From Kribbella sandramycini (GTDB taxonomy: Bacteria; Actinomycetota; Actinomycetes; Propionibacteriales; Kribbellaceae): a stretch of DNA of 64,000 bases. Shown one piece after another: positions 16,360 through 25,054 of the stretch (its first letter is position 1; the number at the start of each line of letters is the position of its first letter). The DNA lies in contig NZ_JABJRC010000007.1 of assembly GCF_013131805.1 (NCBI RefSeq), positions 1 through 64,000 of the forward strand, read 5' to 3'. The notes beneath the pieces are model-generated. The model worked only from the letters and a program-made list of their open reading frames with translations. It searched no databases and was not told the origin of the DNA. Position numbers and translations under genes: made by a program.

Positions 16360-17316
16360 ATGAAACCGGTCATCCTGGACGTCGACACCGGGCTGGACGA
16401 CGCCTGCGCGCTGCTGCTCGCCGCCCGGCATCCGGAGCTCGATCTGAAGGCCGTGACCTGTGTCGGCGGGAACGTCGGCATCGACGACGTGGTGGCCAAC
16501 ACCCTGACCGTACTGGAGGCCGCCGGGCGCGCCGATGTGCCGGTCGCTCGCGGCGCGGGCCTCCCGCTGCTGCAGCCGATGAAGGCCGCGCCGCACGTGC
16601 ACGGCGCCGACGGCCTCGGCGACCTCGATTGGCCGCGTTCCACCCGGACGCCGGTCCCCGGCCACGCCATCGAGCTGCTGCGCGACGTACTCCGGGCCGC
16701 GGCCGCATCCGGTGAGCTGGTGACCCTGATCCCGCTCGCGCCGATGACGAATATCGCGCTGCTGCTCCGCACCTATCCGGACGCCGCGGCCGGCTTGCGC
16801 GAGATCGTCTTCATGGGCGGCGCCGCCGGGATCGGCAACGCCACTGCCTCCGCGGAATTCAACATCTGGACCGACCCCGAGGCAGCCGCGATTACCCTGA
16901 CGGCGGCTGCCGAGCTCGGCATCCCAGTGACCATGTACGGGCTGGATGTGTTCTACGACGTCGTCGTCAGCCGCGAGCGCGCCCAAGCGCTGAGCGGCTC
17001 CCCCGCCGCCGAGCTGGCCCGCAAACTGATCGAGAAGCGCTCCGAGTTGTACGGCGACGCCGGGGCGAGCATCGGCGACGGCGGCGCGGTCTGCGCGGTG
17101 ATCGACCCAGCGGGGATGACCACACAGCGCTTCCCGTTGCGGGTCGAGCTGGCCGGTAGCTGGTCGCGCGGACGCACGATCGTCGACACCCGCGACTGGA
17201 CGAGCGACCTGAACAACGACCCGCACGGTCAGTCGACCAGCATCGTCGACGTCGTCACGACAGTGGACGGCGGCCGGTACGCCGAGCTGTGGCTCGCCGC
17301 CGTCGAAGGAGCCTGA
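16360..17316 (+). CDS. Nucleoside hydrolase (IUNH family)
   Basis: This 318-aa enzyme cleaves N-glycosidic bonds of nucleosides for salvage. The hallmark Ca-binding motif DVDTGLDDA is at about residues 6-14. Further family features are GGNVGIDDVVANTL and a long segment MTNIALLLRT followed by EIVFMGGAAG, with FNIWTDPEAA near the active site. The start is the ATG at 16360, nine bases inside a longer frame. Its TGA overlaps the ATG of the next gene by one base, so the acetyltransferase is translationally coupled. Specificity among purine or pyrimidine nucleosides cannot be read. Confidence 0.93.
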   Translation: MKPVILDVDTGLDDACALLLAARHPELDLKAVTCVGGNVGIDDVVANTLTVLEAAGRADVPVARGAGLPLLQPMKAAPHVHGADGLGDLDWPRSTRTPVPGHAIELLRDVLRAAAASGELVTLIPLAPMTNIALLLRTYPDAAAGLREIVFMGGAAGIGNATASAEFNIWTDPEAAAITLTAAAELGIPVTMYGLDVFYDVVVSRERAQALSGSPAAELARKLIEKRSELYGDAGASIGDGGAVCAVIDPAGMTTQRFPLRVELAGSWSRGRTIVDTRDWTSDLNNDPHGQSTSIVDVVTTVDGGRYAELWLAAVEGA

Positions 17317-17909
17317 TGGCCGGCCTGAGCCCCACTTATCCGTTGCAGACCGAGCGGTTGGACCTGCGACCGCATCGGCACGGCGACGTGGACGACATGC
17401 TCGCGTTTCATTCACTGCCCGAGGTGGTGCGATACACGCCGTGGCCGGTGCGGGACCGGAAGCAGACCGAGGAGGCGTTGGAGGCGCGGCTGAACGCGGG
17501 CCGATTGACCGAGCCGGGGCAATGGCTGATCCTCGCGATCGAACTCCGGGAGACCGGCACCGTGATCGGCGAGGTGTTGCTGAAATGGGCCAGCGACGTC
17601 AACCGCTCGGGCGAGATCGGTTACGCGTTGCACCCCGGATACCAGGGCAAGGGGCTGGCGAGTGAGGCCGCGCGCGCGATGCTGCGGATCGGCTTCGAGG
17701 AGCTCGGGCTGCACCGGATCACCGCCGTCGTCGACGACCGGAACACCGCCTCCTGGCAGTTGCTGGAGCGGATCGGGATGCGCCGCGAGGCACACCACCT
17801 GGAAGCCTCGTGGTTCAAGGACGAATGGGCGAACGACTACACCTACGCGCTGCTGCGTAGCGAGTGGCTCAACGGGCGATCGGAACCTGCAGCGTCTGAC
17901 CTGGGATGA
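17316..17909 (+). CDS. GNAT-family N-acetyltransferase (RimJ/RimL-like)
   Basis: This 197-aa acetyl-CoA-dependent acetyltransferase starts at the ATG overlapping the preceding TGA. It has the RimJ-like opening LQTERLDLRPHRHGDVDDM, a central EIGYALHPGYQGKGLASEA that contains the acetyl-CoA loop (Q/R-G-x-G), and HRITAVVDDRNTASWQLLERI, the typical motif B region. The substrate may be a protein N-terminus or a small molecule. Its 3' end overlaps the convergent LysM gene by 41 nt. Confidence 0.9.
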   Translation: MAGLSPTYPLQTERLDLRPHRHGDVDDMLAFHSLPEVVRYTPWPVRDRKQTEEALEARLNAGRLTEPGQWLILAIELRETGTVIGEVLLKWASDVNRSGEIGYALHPGYQGKGLASEAARAMLRIGFEELGLHRITAVVDDRNTASWQLLERIGMRREAHHLEASWFKDEWANDYTYALLRSEWLNGRSEPAASDLG

Positions 17910-18363
17910 CATCGGCCGCGCCGGTCAGCTGGTTCAGCTCGGCGATCTTCTCGACGACGGCGGCGGCATCCGCACCGGGGTTGGTCTCCTGCGCGATCGA
18001 CCACAGGCTGTCGCCGGGGGCGACCTGCACGGACACCGAATGCGAGAAGTCGGGACCGGACTCGAGGACGCCGGCGATCCGCAGCCCGAGGACCAGGATC
18101 GCGGAGCCGAAGACGAGCACCGACAGGACTCCGACGAGCGCACGGCCGCGGCGGGTGAGCCGGAGCGCGGGCGCCTCGGCCTCGACCGAACGCCGGACCC
18201 GGGCCTGCGGGCGGCCGAGCTCCTCGCCGCTGCAGCCGCGCACCGGGAGCGGCGCCGTCGTGACGCCGGCGACCCGCGGCCTGCGCCGGGGCGCGACCTC
18301 CGGGGCGACCTCAGGCGCCTGGCGGCCGGTCAGTGCGTTCGCCGCGAGAGCCGTTGTGCTCAT
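17869..18363 (-). CDS. LysM-domain membrane protein, probable SOS-induced cell-division suppressor (ChiZ/DivS/YneA type)
   Basis: This 164-aa protein has a long basic/Pro-rich cytoplasmic N-terminus, a single membrane segment (about residues 77-97) and an extracytoplasmic LysM domain (about 110-161: VAPGDSLWSIAQETNP through GQTLQVPI). The same arrangement, a short LysM protein divergent from lexA, is known for M. tuberculosis ChiZ, Corynebacterium DivS and Bacillus YneA, which halt division after DNA damage. Two abutting SOS boxes lie 91-122 nt upstream. Function is inferred from this synteny and architecture. Confidence 0.85.
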   Translation of the reverse strand: MSTTALAANALTGRQAPEVAPEVAPRRRPRVAGVTTAPLPVRGCSGEELGRPQARVRRSVEAEAPALRLTRRGRALVGVLSVLVFGSAILVLGLRIAGVLESGPDFSHSVSVQVAPGDSLWSIAQETNPGADAAAVVEKIAELNQLTGAADVIPGQTLQVPIAR

Positions 18364-18453
18364 CGGATCCTCCAGACCTCGGTCAGTCCATGTCCTGCGC
18401 TGTGGTTCCTTGTCTATCGGCAGCCGCCGACAGTTTTCGTTCGAGCGCCTCAG

Positions 18454-18469
18454 TCGAACACCTGTTCGT
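18454..18469. promoter_or_regulatory. SOS box (LexA operator) 1
   Basis: TCGAACACCTGTTCGT matches the Gram-positive/actinobacterial LexA site, CGAAC-N4-GTTCG. It is abutted by box 2 and lies on the side of the LysM gene. Confidence 0.85.
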
Positions 18470-18485
18470 TCGAACGCCTGTACGA
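18470..18485. promoter_or_regulatory. SOS box (LexA operator) 2
   Basis: TCGAACGCCTGTACGA has one mismatch in the right half-site. It directly abuts box 1, so two LexA dimers could bind side by side. Confidence 0.75.
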
Positions 18486-18577
18486 ATGATTAACCCAGCA
18501 GCACCCCGCACGCAACTACCTCCAACACCGACACGCCCGGAAAATTCCTGACCGGACAGCGGCTTATAACCTGACAC

Positions 18578-18593
18578 ACGAACATTTGTGCGA
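18578..18593. promoter_or_regulatory. SOS box (LexA operator) 3
   Basis: ACGAACATTTGTGCGA is a near match to CGAAC-N4-GTTCG, located 84-99 nt upstream of the lexA start. Confidence 0.75.
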
Positions 18594-18605
18594 ACCGACA
18601 CGCCT

Positions 18606-18621
18606 TCGAACAGATGTTTGA
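18606..18621. promoter_or_regulatory. SOS box (LexA operator) 4
   Basis: TCGAACAGATGTTTGA is a strong match to the actinobacterial SOS box and lies 56 nt upstream of the lexA start, so LexA should repress its own gene. Confidence 0.85.
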
Positions 18622-18676
18622 AGAATCTCAGAATTCGGTCTACGGTCATCTCAGTCGAGAAGAGGAGCGATCACCG

Positions 18677-19450
18677 ATGGCCAGGACGCCGAGCGGTTCC
18701 AGCAAGGACGAGGACCGCACCGCCACCGCAGCGGACCGGACCGTGAGCGAGCTGCCCGATGGGCCGGCCGACGCGACCGGGCTGACGCCGCGGCAGCGCC
18801 GGGTGCTGGATGTCATCCGCGACTCGGTGGACAGCCGTGGCTACCCGCCCTCGATGCGGGAGATCGGCGAGCGGGTCGGCCTGACCAGCTCGTCCTCGGT
18901 CTCGCACCAGCTCCGCGTGCTGGAGCAGAAGGGCCTACTCCGCCGCGACCCGAACCGCCCGCGGGCCATCGAGGTGCGCTACCCCGGCGAGGTCGACGCG
19001 GCCGCCCGGCGCGGTGCGCTCGGCTCGGTGCGACAGACGGCGTACGACGAGACCGGCGCCGGCGACGCGCATCCGGACGCGGTGTACGTGCCGGTGGTCG
19101 GCCAGATCGCCGCCGGTAACCCGATCCTGGCCGAGCAGGAGGTCGAAGAGGTCTTCCCGTTGCCCAAGGCAATGGTCGGCGAGGGCACGCTGTTCATGCT
19201 GAAGGTCAAGGGTGAGTCGATGATCGACATCGCCATCTGCGACGGCGACTGGGTGGTCGTCCGGCAGGAGCAGACCGCGGAGAACGGTGACATCGTCGCT
19301 GCCATGATCGACGGCGAGGCGACCGTGAAGACGTTCAAGAAGACCAAGTCCGAGATCTGGCTGCTCCCGCACAACCCCGCCTTCGAGCCGATCGACGGTA
19401 AGGACGCCGTGATTCTCGGAAAGGTCGTAACAGTTCTGCGCCGAGTCTGA
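18677..19450 (+). CDS. lexA: SOS repressor LexA
   Basis: This 257-aa repressor-protease of the DNA-damage response has an N-terminal winged HTH (about residues 36-100; LTPRQRRVLDVIRDSV and SMREIGERVGLTSSSSV). The Ala-Gly self-cleavage site is at 146-147, and the S24 catalytic pair is Ser181 (VKGESMID) and Lys218 (EATVKTFKK). An extra 30-residue hydrophilic N-terminus precedes the HTH, common in actinobacteria. ATG 18677 is chosen for AGAGGAG upstream. Two SOS boxes lie in its promoter region and two more towards the divergent LysM gene. Confidence 0.98.
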   Translation: MARTPSGSSKDEDRTATAADRTVSELPDGPADATGLTPRQRRVLDVIRDSVDSRGYPPSMREIGERVGLTSSSSVSHQLRVLEQKGLLRRDPNRPRAIEVRYPGEVDAAARRGALGSVRQTAYDETGAGDAHPDAVYVPVVGQIAAGNPILAEQEVEEVFPLPKAMVGEGTLFMLKVKGESMIDIAICDGDWVVVRQEQTAENGDIVAAMIDGEATVKTFKKTKSEIWLLPHNPAFEPIDGKDAVILGKVVTVLRRV

Positions 19451-19499
19451 CATCTCAGACGGCGCGCGAACTCGGGCGTGTCGTGTCAGCATTGATCTC

Positions 19500-20030
19500 A
19501 TGACGACGACTGTCTATGACTTCAGCGCGCGGCGGATCGAAGGCAATGAACAGTCACTTGCCGATTTCCGCGACCAGGTCCTCCTGGTGGTGAACACGGC
19601 GTCGCAGTGTGCCCAGACCCCGCAGTACACCGGTCTTCAGAAGCTCTACAAGACCTATCGGCGGCAGGGTTTCTCGGTTCTGGGCTTTCCCTGCGACCAG
19701 TTCGGCCACCAGGAGCCTGGTGACGAGAACGAGATCGCGAACTTCTGCTCGACGATCTACCACGTCACGTTCCCGATGTTCGCCAAGATCGACGTCAACG
19801 GGTCGAAGACGATTCCCTTGTACAACTGGATGAAACGCGAGCAGGGCGGCCTGCTCGGCGGTCGGGTGAAGTGGAATTTCACCAAGTTCCTGATCGGTCG
19901 CGACGGTGGCGTGATCGCTCGGTACGCGCCGACCAGCACCCCGGAGAAATTGGCTGTGCAGATCGAGGCCGCGCTGGCGATCCCGGCGCCGTCGCGGGAA
20001 GCGGCCACGGAGCAGCGCCGCGCCGAATAG
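19500..20030 (+). CDS. Glutathione peroxidase family (thiol peroxidase)
   Basis: This 176-aa thioredoxin-fold peroxidase reduces hydroperoxides. The peroxidatic Cys37 is in NTASQCAQTPQY, followed by the family motif FPCDQFGHQEPG (63-74) and WNFTKFLI, giving the Cys/Gln/Trp/Asn active site. A second Cys near residue 83 (NFCST) could be the resolving Cys, typical of bacterial enzymes that use thioredoxin or mycothiol systems rather than glutathione. It is 49 nt after lexA on the same strand with its own start; no shared operon is evident. Confidence 0.95.
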   Translation: MTTTVYDFSARRIEGNEQSLADFRDQVLLVVNTASQCAQTPQYTGLQKLYKTYRRQGFSVLGFPCDQFGHQEPGDENEIANFCSTIYHVTFPMFAKIDVNGSKTIPLYNWMKREQGGLLGGRVKWNFTKFLIGRDGGVIARYAPTSTPEKLAVQIEAALAIPAPSREAATEQRRAE

Positions 20031-20184
20031 GTGCCGCACGCAACCATTGCGGCCGTGGCGGCGGCCGCACAGTGGTTTCCCTGCACAGTGGTTTTCCCTG
20101 TGACACAGCGACATTCGCCGTCGCAGTGCGCTGCCGATCACTCCGCATTTCGGACAATTTGTCCACGCCTCGGCCCGGCGCGTG

Positions 20185-21162
20185 TCACCGATCCACGAGG
20201 ACGGCGGCCGGGTCGATATCCAGCCGCAAACCGCGCCAGACCGGATGCCGCAATCGCGCGTCGGCGGCCCACCCGGAAAACGTCACCTCGGCGACCAGCG
20301 CCGGATCCAGCCAGTGCGCACGGCGGCGGTCACCGGCCGGGATGGTGGCCGGATCGAAAGCCGGCTTCGGGATCTCGAGCCCGGCCAGCTCCGCGCTGAG
20401 CAGATCCAGGGTCGCGAAGTCGAGACCGGAGCCGACCTTCCCGATCAGCACGAGCTCGCCGCCCGGCTCGGCGTACGCACCGCAGTAGAACGAGCCGATT
20501 CGGCCTTCCCGGTTCCCCTCGCCGGGATGCCAGCCGCAGAGCACGACATCGCGGGTCAACACCGGTTTGACCTTGATCCAGTCGGCGCTGCGGCGGCCGG
20601 GCAGGTACCGCGAGCGCCGGCGTTTGGCCACCACGCCCTCCAGGCCGGTCGACATCGCCAGCTCCAGCGCCTCCGCGCCGTCGTCGAACGCGGCCGGCGT
20701 CTCGTAGAACGGATCGTCGAGCTCCAGCGATTCGAGCAGCCCGCGGCGATCGTCGTACGTTGCTTCTAGCAACCACTGGCCGTCGAAGCGGAGCACGTCG
20801 AACAGCCGCACCGAGACCGGTACCTCGGTGATCAGATGCCGCAGCTGGCGCGGATCCCGCACGTGCATCCGGCGTTGCAGCAGACCGAACGACGGCGCCC
20901 CGTGCTCGTCGAGGGTGACGATCTCGCCGTCCAGGACGGCGGGCGCGCGCAGACCGGGCGCGGCCGCGAGACCGATCAGCTCGGGGTAGCCGCCGGAGAC
21001 GTCGCGGCTGTTCCGCGACCAGAGCCGGCAGACACCGTCATCGACCTCGATGACGACGCGGATACCGTCCCACTTCAGCTCGTACGACCAGTCCGCCCCG
21101 GACGGCAGCTCACCGAGGGCCGCCATCATCGGCAGCACGGGAGGACCGCCCGCGGGACTCAC
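20185..21162 (-). CDS. ATP-dependent DNA ligase (LigC/LigD-ligase-domain type)
   Basis: This 325-aa ligase has the adenylation motif YELKWDGIR with the AMP-accepting Lys30, further nucleotidyltransferase motifs (VLDGEIV, GLEGVVAKRRRSRY, DWIKVKP), and an OB-fold C-terminal part (LIGKVGSG to the end). No polymerase or nuclease domain is attached, so it is a stand-alone ligase such as LigC, used in repair of non-replicative breaks. It starts with GTG, overlapping the helicase stop as GTGA, so the two are one translational unit. Confidence 0.93.
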   Translation of the reverse strand: MSPAGGPPVLPMMAALGELPSGADWSYELKWDGIRVVIEVDDGVCRLWSRNSRDVSGGYPELIGLAAAPGLRAPAVLDGEIVTLDEHGAPSFGLLQRRMHVRDPRQLRHLITEVPVSVRLFDVLRFDGQWLLEATYDDRRGLLESLELDDPFYETPAAFDDGAEALELAMSTGLEGVVAKRRRSRYLPGRRSADWIKVKPVLTRDVVLCGWHPGEGNREGRIGSFYCGAYAEPGGELVLIGKVGSGLDFATLDLLSAELAGLEIPKPAFDPATIPAGDRRRAHWLDPALVAEVTFSGWAADARLRHPVWRGLRLDIDPAAVLVDR

Positions 21163-23156
21163 GCGGTCTGCAGCCTCTTCAACGCGCCGAGCACCTTCTC
21201 ACGATCGGCTGTCGGCCACATCGGAGGCAAGGAGGCGCGCAGGAAACCGCCGTACCGCTGGGTGACGATCCGCGGATCGAGGATCGCGACGACGCCCTTG
21301 TCGCTACTGCGCCGGATCAACCGGCCTGTGCCCTGCGCGAGCAGCAGCGCGGCATGGGTGGCGGCGACGGCCATGAAGCCGTTCCCGCCCGCTTCGTCGA
21401 CGGCGCGCTGGCGCGCGGCCATCAGCGGCTCATCCGGCCGAGGGAACGGCACCCGGTCGATGATCACCAGGTTGCAGGTCGAGCCGGGGACATCGATCCC
21501 CTGCCAGAGCGAGAGCGTGCCGAACAGGGACGTCTCGGGGTTGTCGACGAACTCGCGGGCCAGCTCCCCCAGTTGGGCGTCGCCTTGGCAGAGCACGGTC
21601 AGATCGGTCGCCTCGCGGACGGCGGCGGTCGCGGCCTCGGCTGCGCGGCGCGACGAGAACAGGCCGAGGGTTCGGCCGCCGGCCGCCGTGATCAGATCGA
21701 CGATCTCGTCGAACTGCTTCTGCCCGAGGCCGTCGCGATGCGGCGGCGGCAGATGTTTGGCGACGTACAGGATGCCTTGTTTCTCGTACTCGAACGGGGA
21801 GCCGACATCGAGCCCGCGCCACGGCAGCGGACCGGTCTCGGCGCTGTCGTCGAGCTCAGGCATCTCGTCGTCGGCGGCGAGTTTGTCGGCCGGGCGCAGG
21901 CCGACCTGCCGGGCGATGGCGTCGAAGTCGCCGCCGAGGGTCAGCGTCGCCGAGGTGAGCACGACCGTGCGGTCCTTGAGGACGAGCGCGCGGAGCAGAC
22001 CGGCGACAGTGAGCGGCGCGATCCGCAGCTCGCGGCCGAAGCGCTCGCGGTCGACCATCCAGACGACATCCAGATCGTTCAGCGCGGCGACCCGCTCGGC
22101 GACGTCGAAGATCTCCTTCACGGCGCCCTTGGCCTGCCGTTTCGCGCCGTCGGGGTCGTCGTCCTTGTCGTCGGACTTCTTGTTCAGATCGGAGTACATA
22201 CCGCGGGCGGCGTCGCGGACCATGCCCGCGGCCTCCAGCACCGGGGCGTTCGACGGCTCGATCCGGCCTTCGCGGGTGCCGTCGAGGGCGGCGCGGAGCG
22301 CGTCGGAGGCGTCGATCAGGTCGTCGGCCTTGTCGTCGTCGACGAACCGGCGGCCGCGTTTGGCGGCCCGCTCGACCATCTGCGGGGAGAGCTCGTCCCC
22401 CGCGGCGCCGGTCACCCGGGCCGGCAGCTCGTGGGCCTCGTCGACGATCACCACATCGTGCTCGGGCAGGACGGTGCGGTTCTCGAAGGCGTCGATCGAG
22501 AGCAGCGCGTGGTTGGTGATGACGATGTCGGCCTTGCGGGCCAGCTCCTTGGCCTTCTCGGCGAAACACTCGTCGCCGTACGGGCATTTCTGCGCGCCGA
22601 GGCACTCCCGCGCGGCGATCGCGACCTGCTGCCAGGCCTGGTACTGATGTGAAGGCGCGTGGTCGCGGTCGCCGGCCTCGCCGTCGAGCAGCTGCTGCTC
22701 GGCCCAGTCGCGCAGCTCGAGCACCTGCTGGCCGACCGGACCGGCCGGCGGGACGTCGATCAGCATGCCGTCGTCATCCGGCGCGCCTTCGCGGATGCGA
22801 TGCAGGCAGGCGTAGTTGTTGCGGCCCTTCTGGATCGCGTACTTCGGGCGCCGGGGCAGCAGCTTCTCGGTCGCGTCGAGCAGGGCGGGCACATCCCGGT
22901 CGACCAGCTGCGACTGCAGCGCCAGCGTCGCCGTGGAGACGACGACGCGGCGATCCTCCGCGGCGTGGATCAGCGCGGGAACCAGGTACCCGAGTGATTT
23001 ACCCGTGCCGGTGCCGGCCTGGACGAGCAGATGGGACCCGTCGTGCATCGAGGTGTTGACGGCCTCGGCCATCTCCACCTGACCAGGTCGGGTCTGGCCG
23101 GCGATCCCAGAGACAGCGGCTTCGAGCAGTTCGCGTACGTCAACACCCACCGCCAC
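21159..23156 (-). CDS. DinG/XPD-family ATP-dependent DNA helicase
   Basis: This 665-aa superfamily 2 helicase has Walker A AGTGTGKSLGY (Lys53), DEAH box VDEAHELP, and C-terminal motifs including SLWQGIDVPG and GTGRLIRRSSDKG. Four cysteines between Walker A and DEAH (one in NNYACLHRI, three in ECLGAQKCPYGDECF) form the XPD/DinG-type 4Fe-4S cluster site. DinG helicases unwind 5'-to-3' and resolve R-loops or damaged forks. It is coupled to the downstream ligase gene by a GTGA overlap, suggesting a shared repair role. Confidence 0.95.
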   Translation of the reverse strand: MAVGVDVRELLEAAVSGIAGQTRPGQVEMAEAVNTSMHDGSHLLVQAGTGTGKSLGYLVPALIHAAEDRRVVVSTATLALQSQLVDRDVPALLDATEKLLPRRPKYAIQKGRNNYACLHRIREGAPDDDGMLIDVPPAGPVGQQVLELRDWAEQQLLDGEAGDRDHAPSHQYQAWQQVAIAARECLGAQKCPYGDECFAEKAKELARKADIVITNHALLSIDAFENRTVLPEHDVVIVDEAHELPARVTGAAGDELSPQMVERAAKRGRRFVDDDKADDLIDASDALRAALDGTREGRIEPSNAPVLEAAGMVRDAARGMYSDLNKKSDDKDDDPDGAKRQAKGAVKEIFDVAERVAALNDLDVVWMVDRERFGRELRIAPLTVAGLLRALVLKDRTVVLTSATLTLGGDFDAIARQVGLRPADKLAADDEMPELDDSAETGPLPWRGLDVGSPFEYEKQGILYVAKHLPPPHRDGLGQKQFDEIVDLITAAGGRTLGLFSSRRAAEAATAAVREATDLTVLCQGDAQLGELAREFVDNPETSLFGTLSLWQGIDVPGSTCNLVIIDRVPFPRPDEPLMAARQRAVDEAGGNGFMAVAATHAALLLAQGTGRLIRRSSDKGVVAILDPRIVTQRYGGFLRASLPPMWPTADREKVLGALKRLQTA

Positions 23157-23214
23157 ACCCTAGCCCGCGCGACGGACAGAAATCGCCGCGCGGACCGGGC
23201 CTGTGGACAACTCC

Positions 23215-24066
23215 TCAGCGAGTCAGGAACCCGGTGATCGCCGCGGCGAACGATTCCGGCTCTTCGACATGGCAGAAGTGCCCGCTGCGCTCCAAGATCA
23301 CCAGCTCGGCGTCCGGGATCAGCTTGGCCAGCTCCTCCGCCCAGCGGACGCCGCAGATCGGGTCGAAGCGGCCGACGACGACCAGCGCGGGTACCCGCAG
23401 GCCGGGCAGCGCGTTCCGGTCGTCGATCTGATCCGGTACGCCGTTCTCGTCGACGCCGGAGATGTAGGTGCCGTGAACGCGCTCCTGGATCGGCTCGAAC
23501 TCCGCACGGCGTCCCCAGTGGTCGGCGACGTAGAGCGGGATGATGCCCCGCAGCGCGGCGGTCATCTCGGCATCGGACGAGATCGAGCCGAGCGCCTGGA
23601 CGGTGGCCAGAATCTCGGGCAGCTCCGGCTTGTCGGCGTTCCGGGCGGTGAACTCGTCGATGTGCCGCGTGAACTCCGCGCCGTGCTCAGGGCCGGTCAC
23701 CGGCGCGCTGGCGTAGAGGATGACTCCGGTGACGCGCTCGGGGTGCTGAAGGGCGTAGTACTGAGCGATGAAGCCGCCGTGCGAGTGGCCGAGCAGGTAG
23801 ACCGGCTCGCCGCCCAGATGGTCGATGAGCGTGTCGACGGCTTCGGCGTACCGGGCTCGCGTGTAGCCGTTGGGGTGGCTCGGCAGCCGCTCGGATCCCC
23901 CGGTGCCGATCGGCTCGAGGTACACCATGGTCAGGTGCTCCTCGAGCAGCGGCATCCGCAGGTAGTCCCAGAAGACGCCCGGACCGCCGGAGTGCGCGAT
24001 ACAGACCGGACCATTGCCGTAGACGTGGTACCGCTGCGTCGTGCCGTTCAGTTCAAAGGTGTGCAT
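23215..24066 (-). CDS. Alpha/beta-fold hydrolase (proline iminopeptidase-like)
   Basis: This 283-aa hydrolase has the nucleophile elbow GHSHGG, an oxyanion-region HSGGPG near the N-terminus, an acid in VVVGRFDPICG and a final His in RSGHFCHVEEPE. HSGGPG resembles the HGGPG of proline iminopeptidases (S33 family), so a peptidase or esterase role is plausible. There is no signal peptide. It stands alone between the helicase and the sigma factor gene. Confidence 0.9.
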   Translation of the reverse strand: MHTFELNGTTQRYHVYGNGPVCIAHSGGPGVFWDYLRMPLLEEHLTMVYLEPIGTGGSERLPSHPNGYTRARYAEAVDTLIDHLGGEPVYLLGHSHGGFIAQYYALQHPERVTGVILYASAPVTGPEHGAEFTRHIDEFTARNADKPELPEILATVQALGSISSDAEMTAALRGIIPLYVADHWGRRAEFEPIQERVHGTYISGVDENGVPDQIDDRNALPGLRVPALVVVGRFDPICGVRWAEELAKLIPDAELVILERSGHFCHVEEPESFAAAITGFLTR

Positions 24067-24120
24067 ACCGGCAAGAGTCGAGCGCGACGCCGAAGTTCAA
24101 TCACCCGACTGCGATCTGGA

Positions 24121-25041
24121 TCACACCGGGCGGGGCGCGTGGTAGAGCCGCAGCGACTGGATCAGCCCGCCCTTGAGCGTCATCAGCCAACTGGACGCCG
24201 GTGGGCAGTGCTCCGGATCGTCGGGCGGATTGATCAGGTCGGTCTCCCAGATGACGATGTCGCGGCTCGCCACCACGTGGCGCAGCCGCTGCCGGACGCC
24301 GGCTGCCAGGTCGCCCTCCATCCCGCGCAGCAGGAAGCCGTGCCCGATGATCGGCTCCCCGAACCCGAGCATCGCGACCCGCGGCGACCATCGCTCGGCG
24401 AGCACCTTCTCGAACCGGCCCTGCTCCGCCTCCGCGAGCGTCTCCAGGCCCTGGCGGCGGCTCGCCTCGGTGCGCGCGCCGACATCGTCGTACGCCGAGT
24501 CGGCCGTCGCTCGGAGCGCCGCGGCCAGGGCAGCCCGGCCGTTGCTGAGCCGGCTGCGAACCGTGCCGACCGGGACGCCGCAGGCGCGCGCGATCTGCTC
24601 GTACGACGTCGTCGTGGTGCTGAAGTGCCGCAGCATCAGCACTAGCCGGGTCGGGGCCGGGAGATCCTCGATCGCCCGCCAGACCCAGTCCCGCAGAGCG
24701 TGCTGCTCGATGAGTTGCTCGGGCGTCGGATCCGTCGCCCGCAGCCGCTCGGAGAGCTCGACACCTTGTGGAGCACGCAGCCGGCTCCGGCAGGCGTTTC
24801 GGACGATCATGCGTAACCAGGGCCCGACTGCCGCCGGGTCGCGGACGTCGCCGATCCGGCGCAACGCGATCAGGACGGCGTCCTGGACGGCGTCGTCCGC
24901 ATCCGGGCCGTGGCCGAGGACGGCGAGTGCGACCGCGCGCATCCCGGCCTGGTGCCGCTCGAGAAGGATGCCGAGGGCACCGGCCTCGCCGGATTGGGCG
25001 CGAACGGTCAGCTCCGCATCGGATGCCGGCTGACCGCTCAC
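24121..25041 (-). CDS. ECF sigma factor with C-terminal SnoaL-like domain
   Basis: This 306-aa protein has region 2 (about residues 20-90: AVALAVLGHGPDADDAVQDAVL) and region 4 (about 125-175, with YEQIARACGVPVGTVRSRLSNG as HTH). An extra domain of about 115 residues follows, including WSPRVAMLGFGEPIIGHG and ending LRLYHAPRPV. That tail resembles the SnoaL/NTF2-like extensions of ECF41-type sigma factors, where the extension replaces a separate anti-sigma factor. I do not see an anti-sigma gene beside it. It is a probable self-controlled regulator; targets are unknown. Confidence 0.88.
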   Translation of the reverse strand: MSGQPASDAELTVRAQSGEAGALGILLERHQAGMRAVALAVLGHGPDADDAVQDAVLIALRRIGDVRDPAAVGPWLRMIVRNACRSRLRAPQGVELSERLRATDPTPEQLIEQHALRDWVWRAIEDLPAPTRLVLMLRHFSTTTTSYEQIARACGVPVGTVRSRLSNGRAALAAALRATADSAYDDVGARTEASRRQGLETLAEAEQGRFEKVLAERWSPRVAMLGFGEPIIGHGFLLRGMEGDLAAGVRQRLRHVVASRDIVIWETDLINPPDDPEHCPPASSWLMTLKGGLIQSLRLYHAPRPV

Positions 25042-25054
25042 GCCCTCCAGTGAA

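Noticed and set aside
20070..20105. Short tandem CAGTGGTTTCCCTG-like repeat after the glutathione peroxidase gene
   Set aside because: Only two imperfect copies, too short and isolated to be a CRISPR or a mobile-element end.
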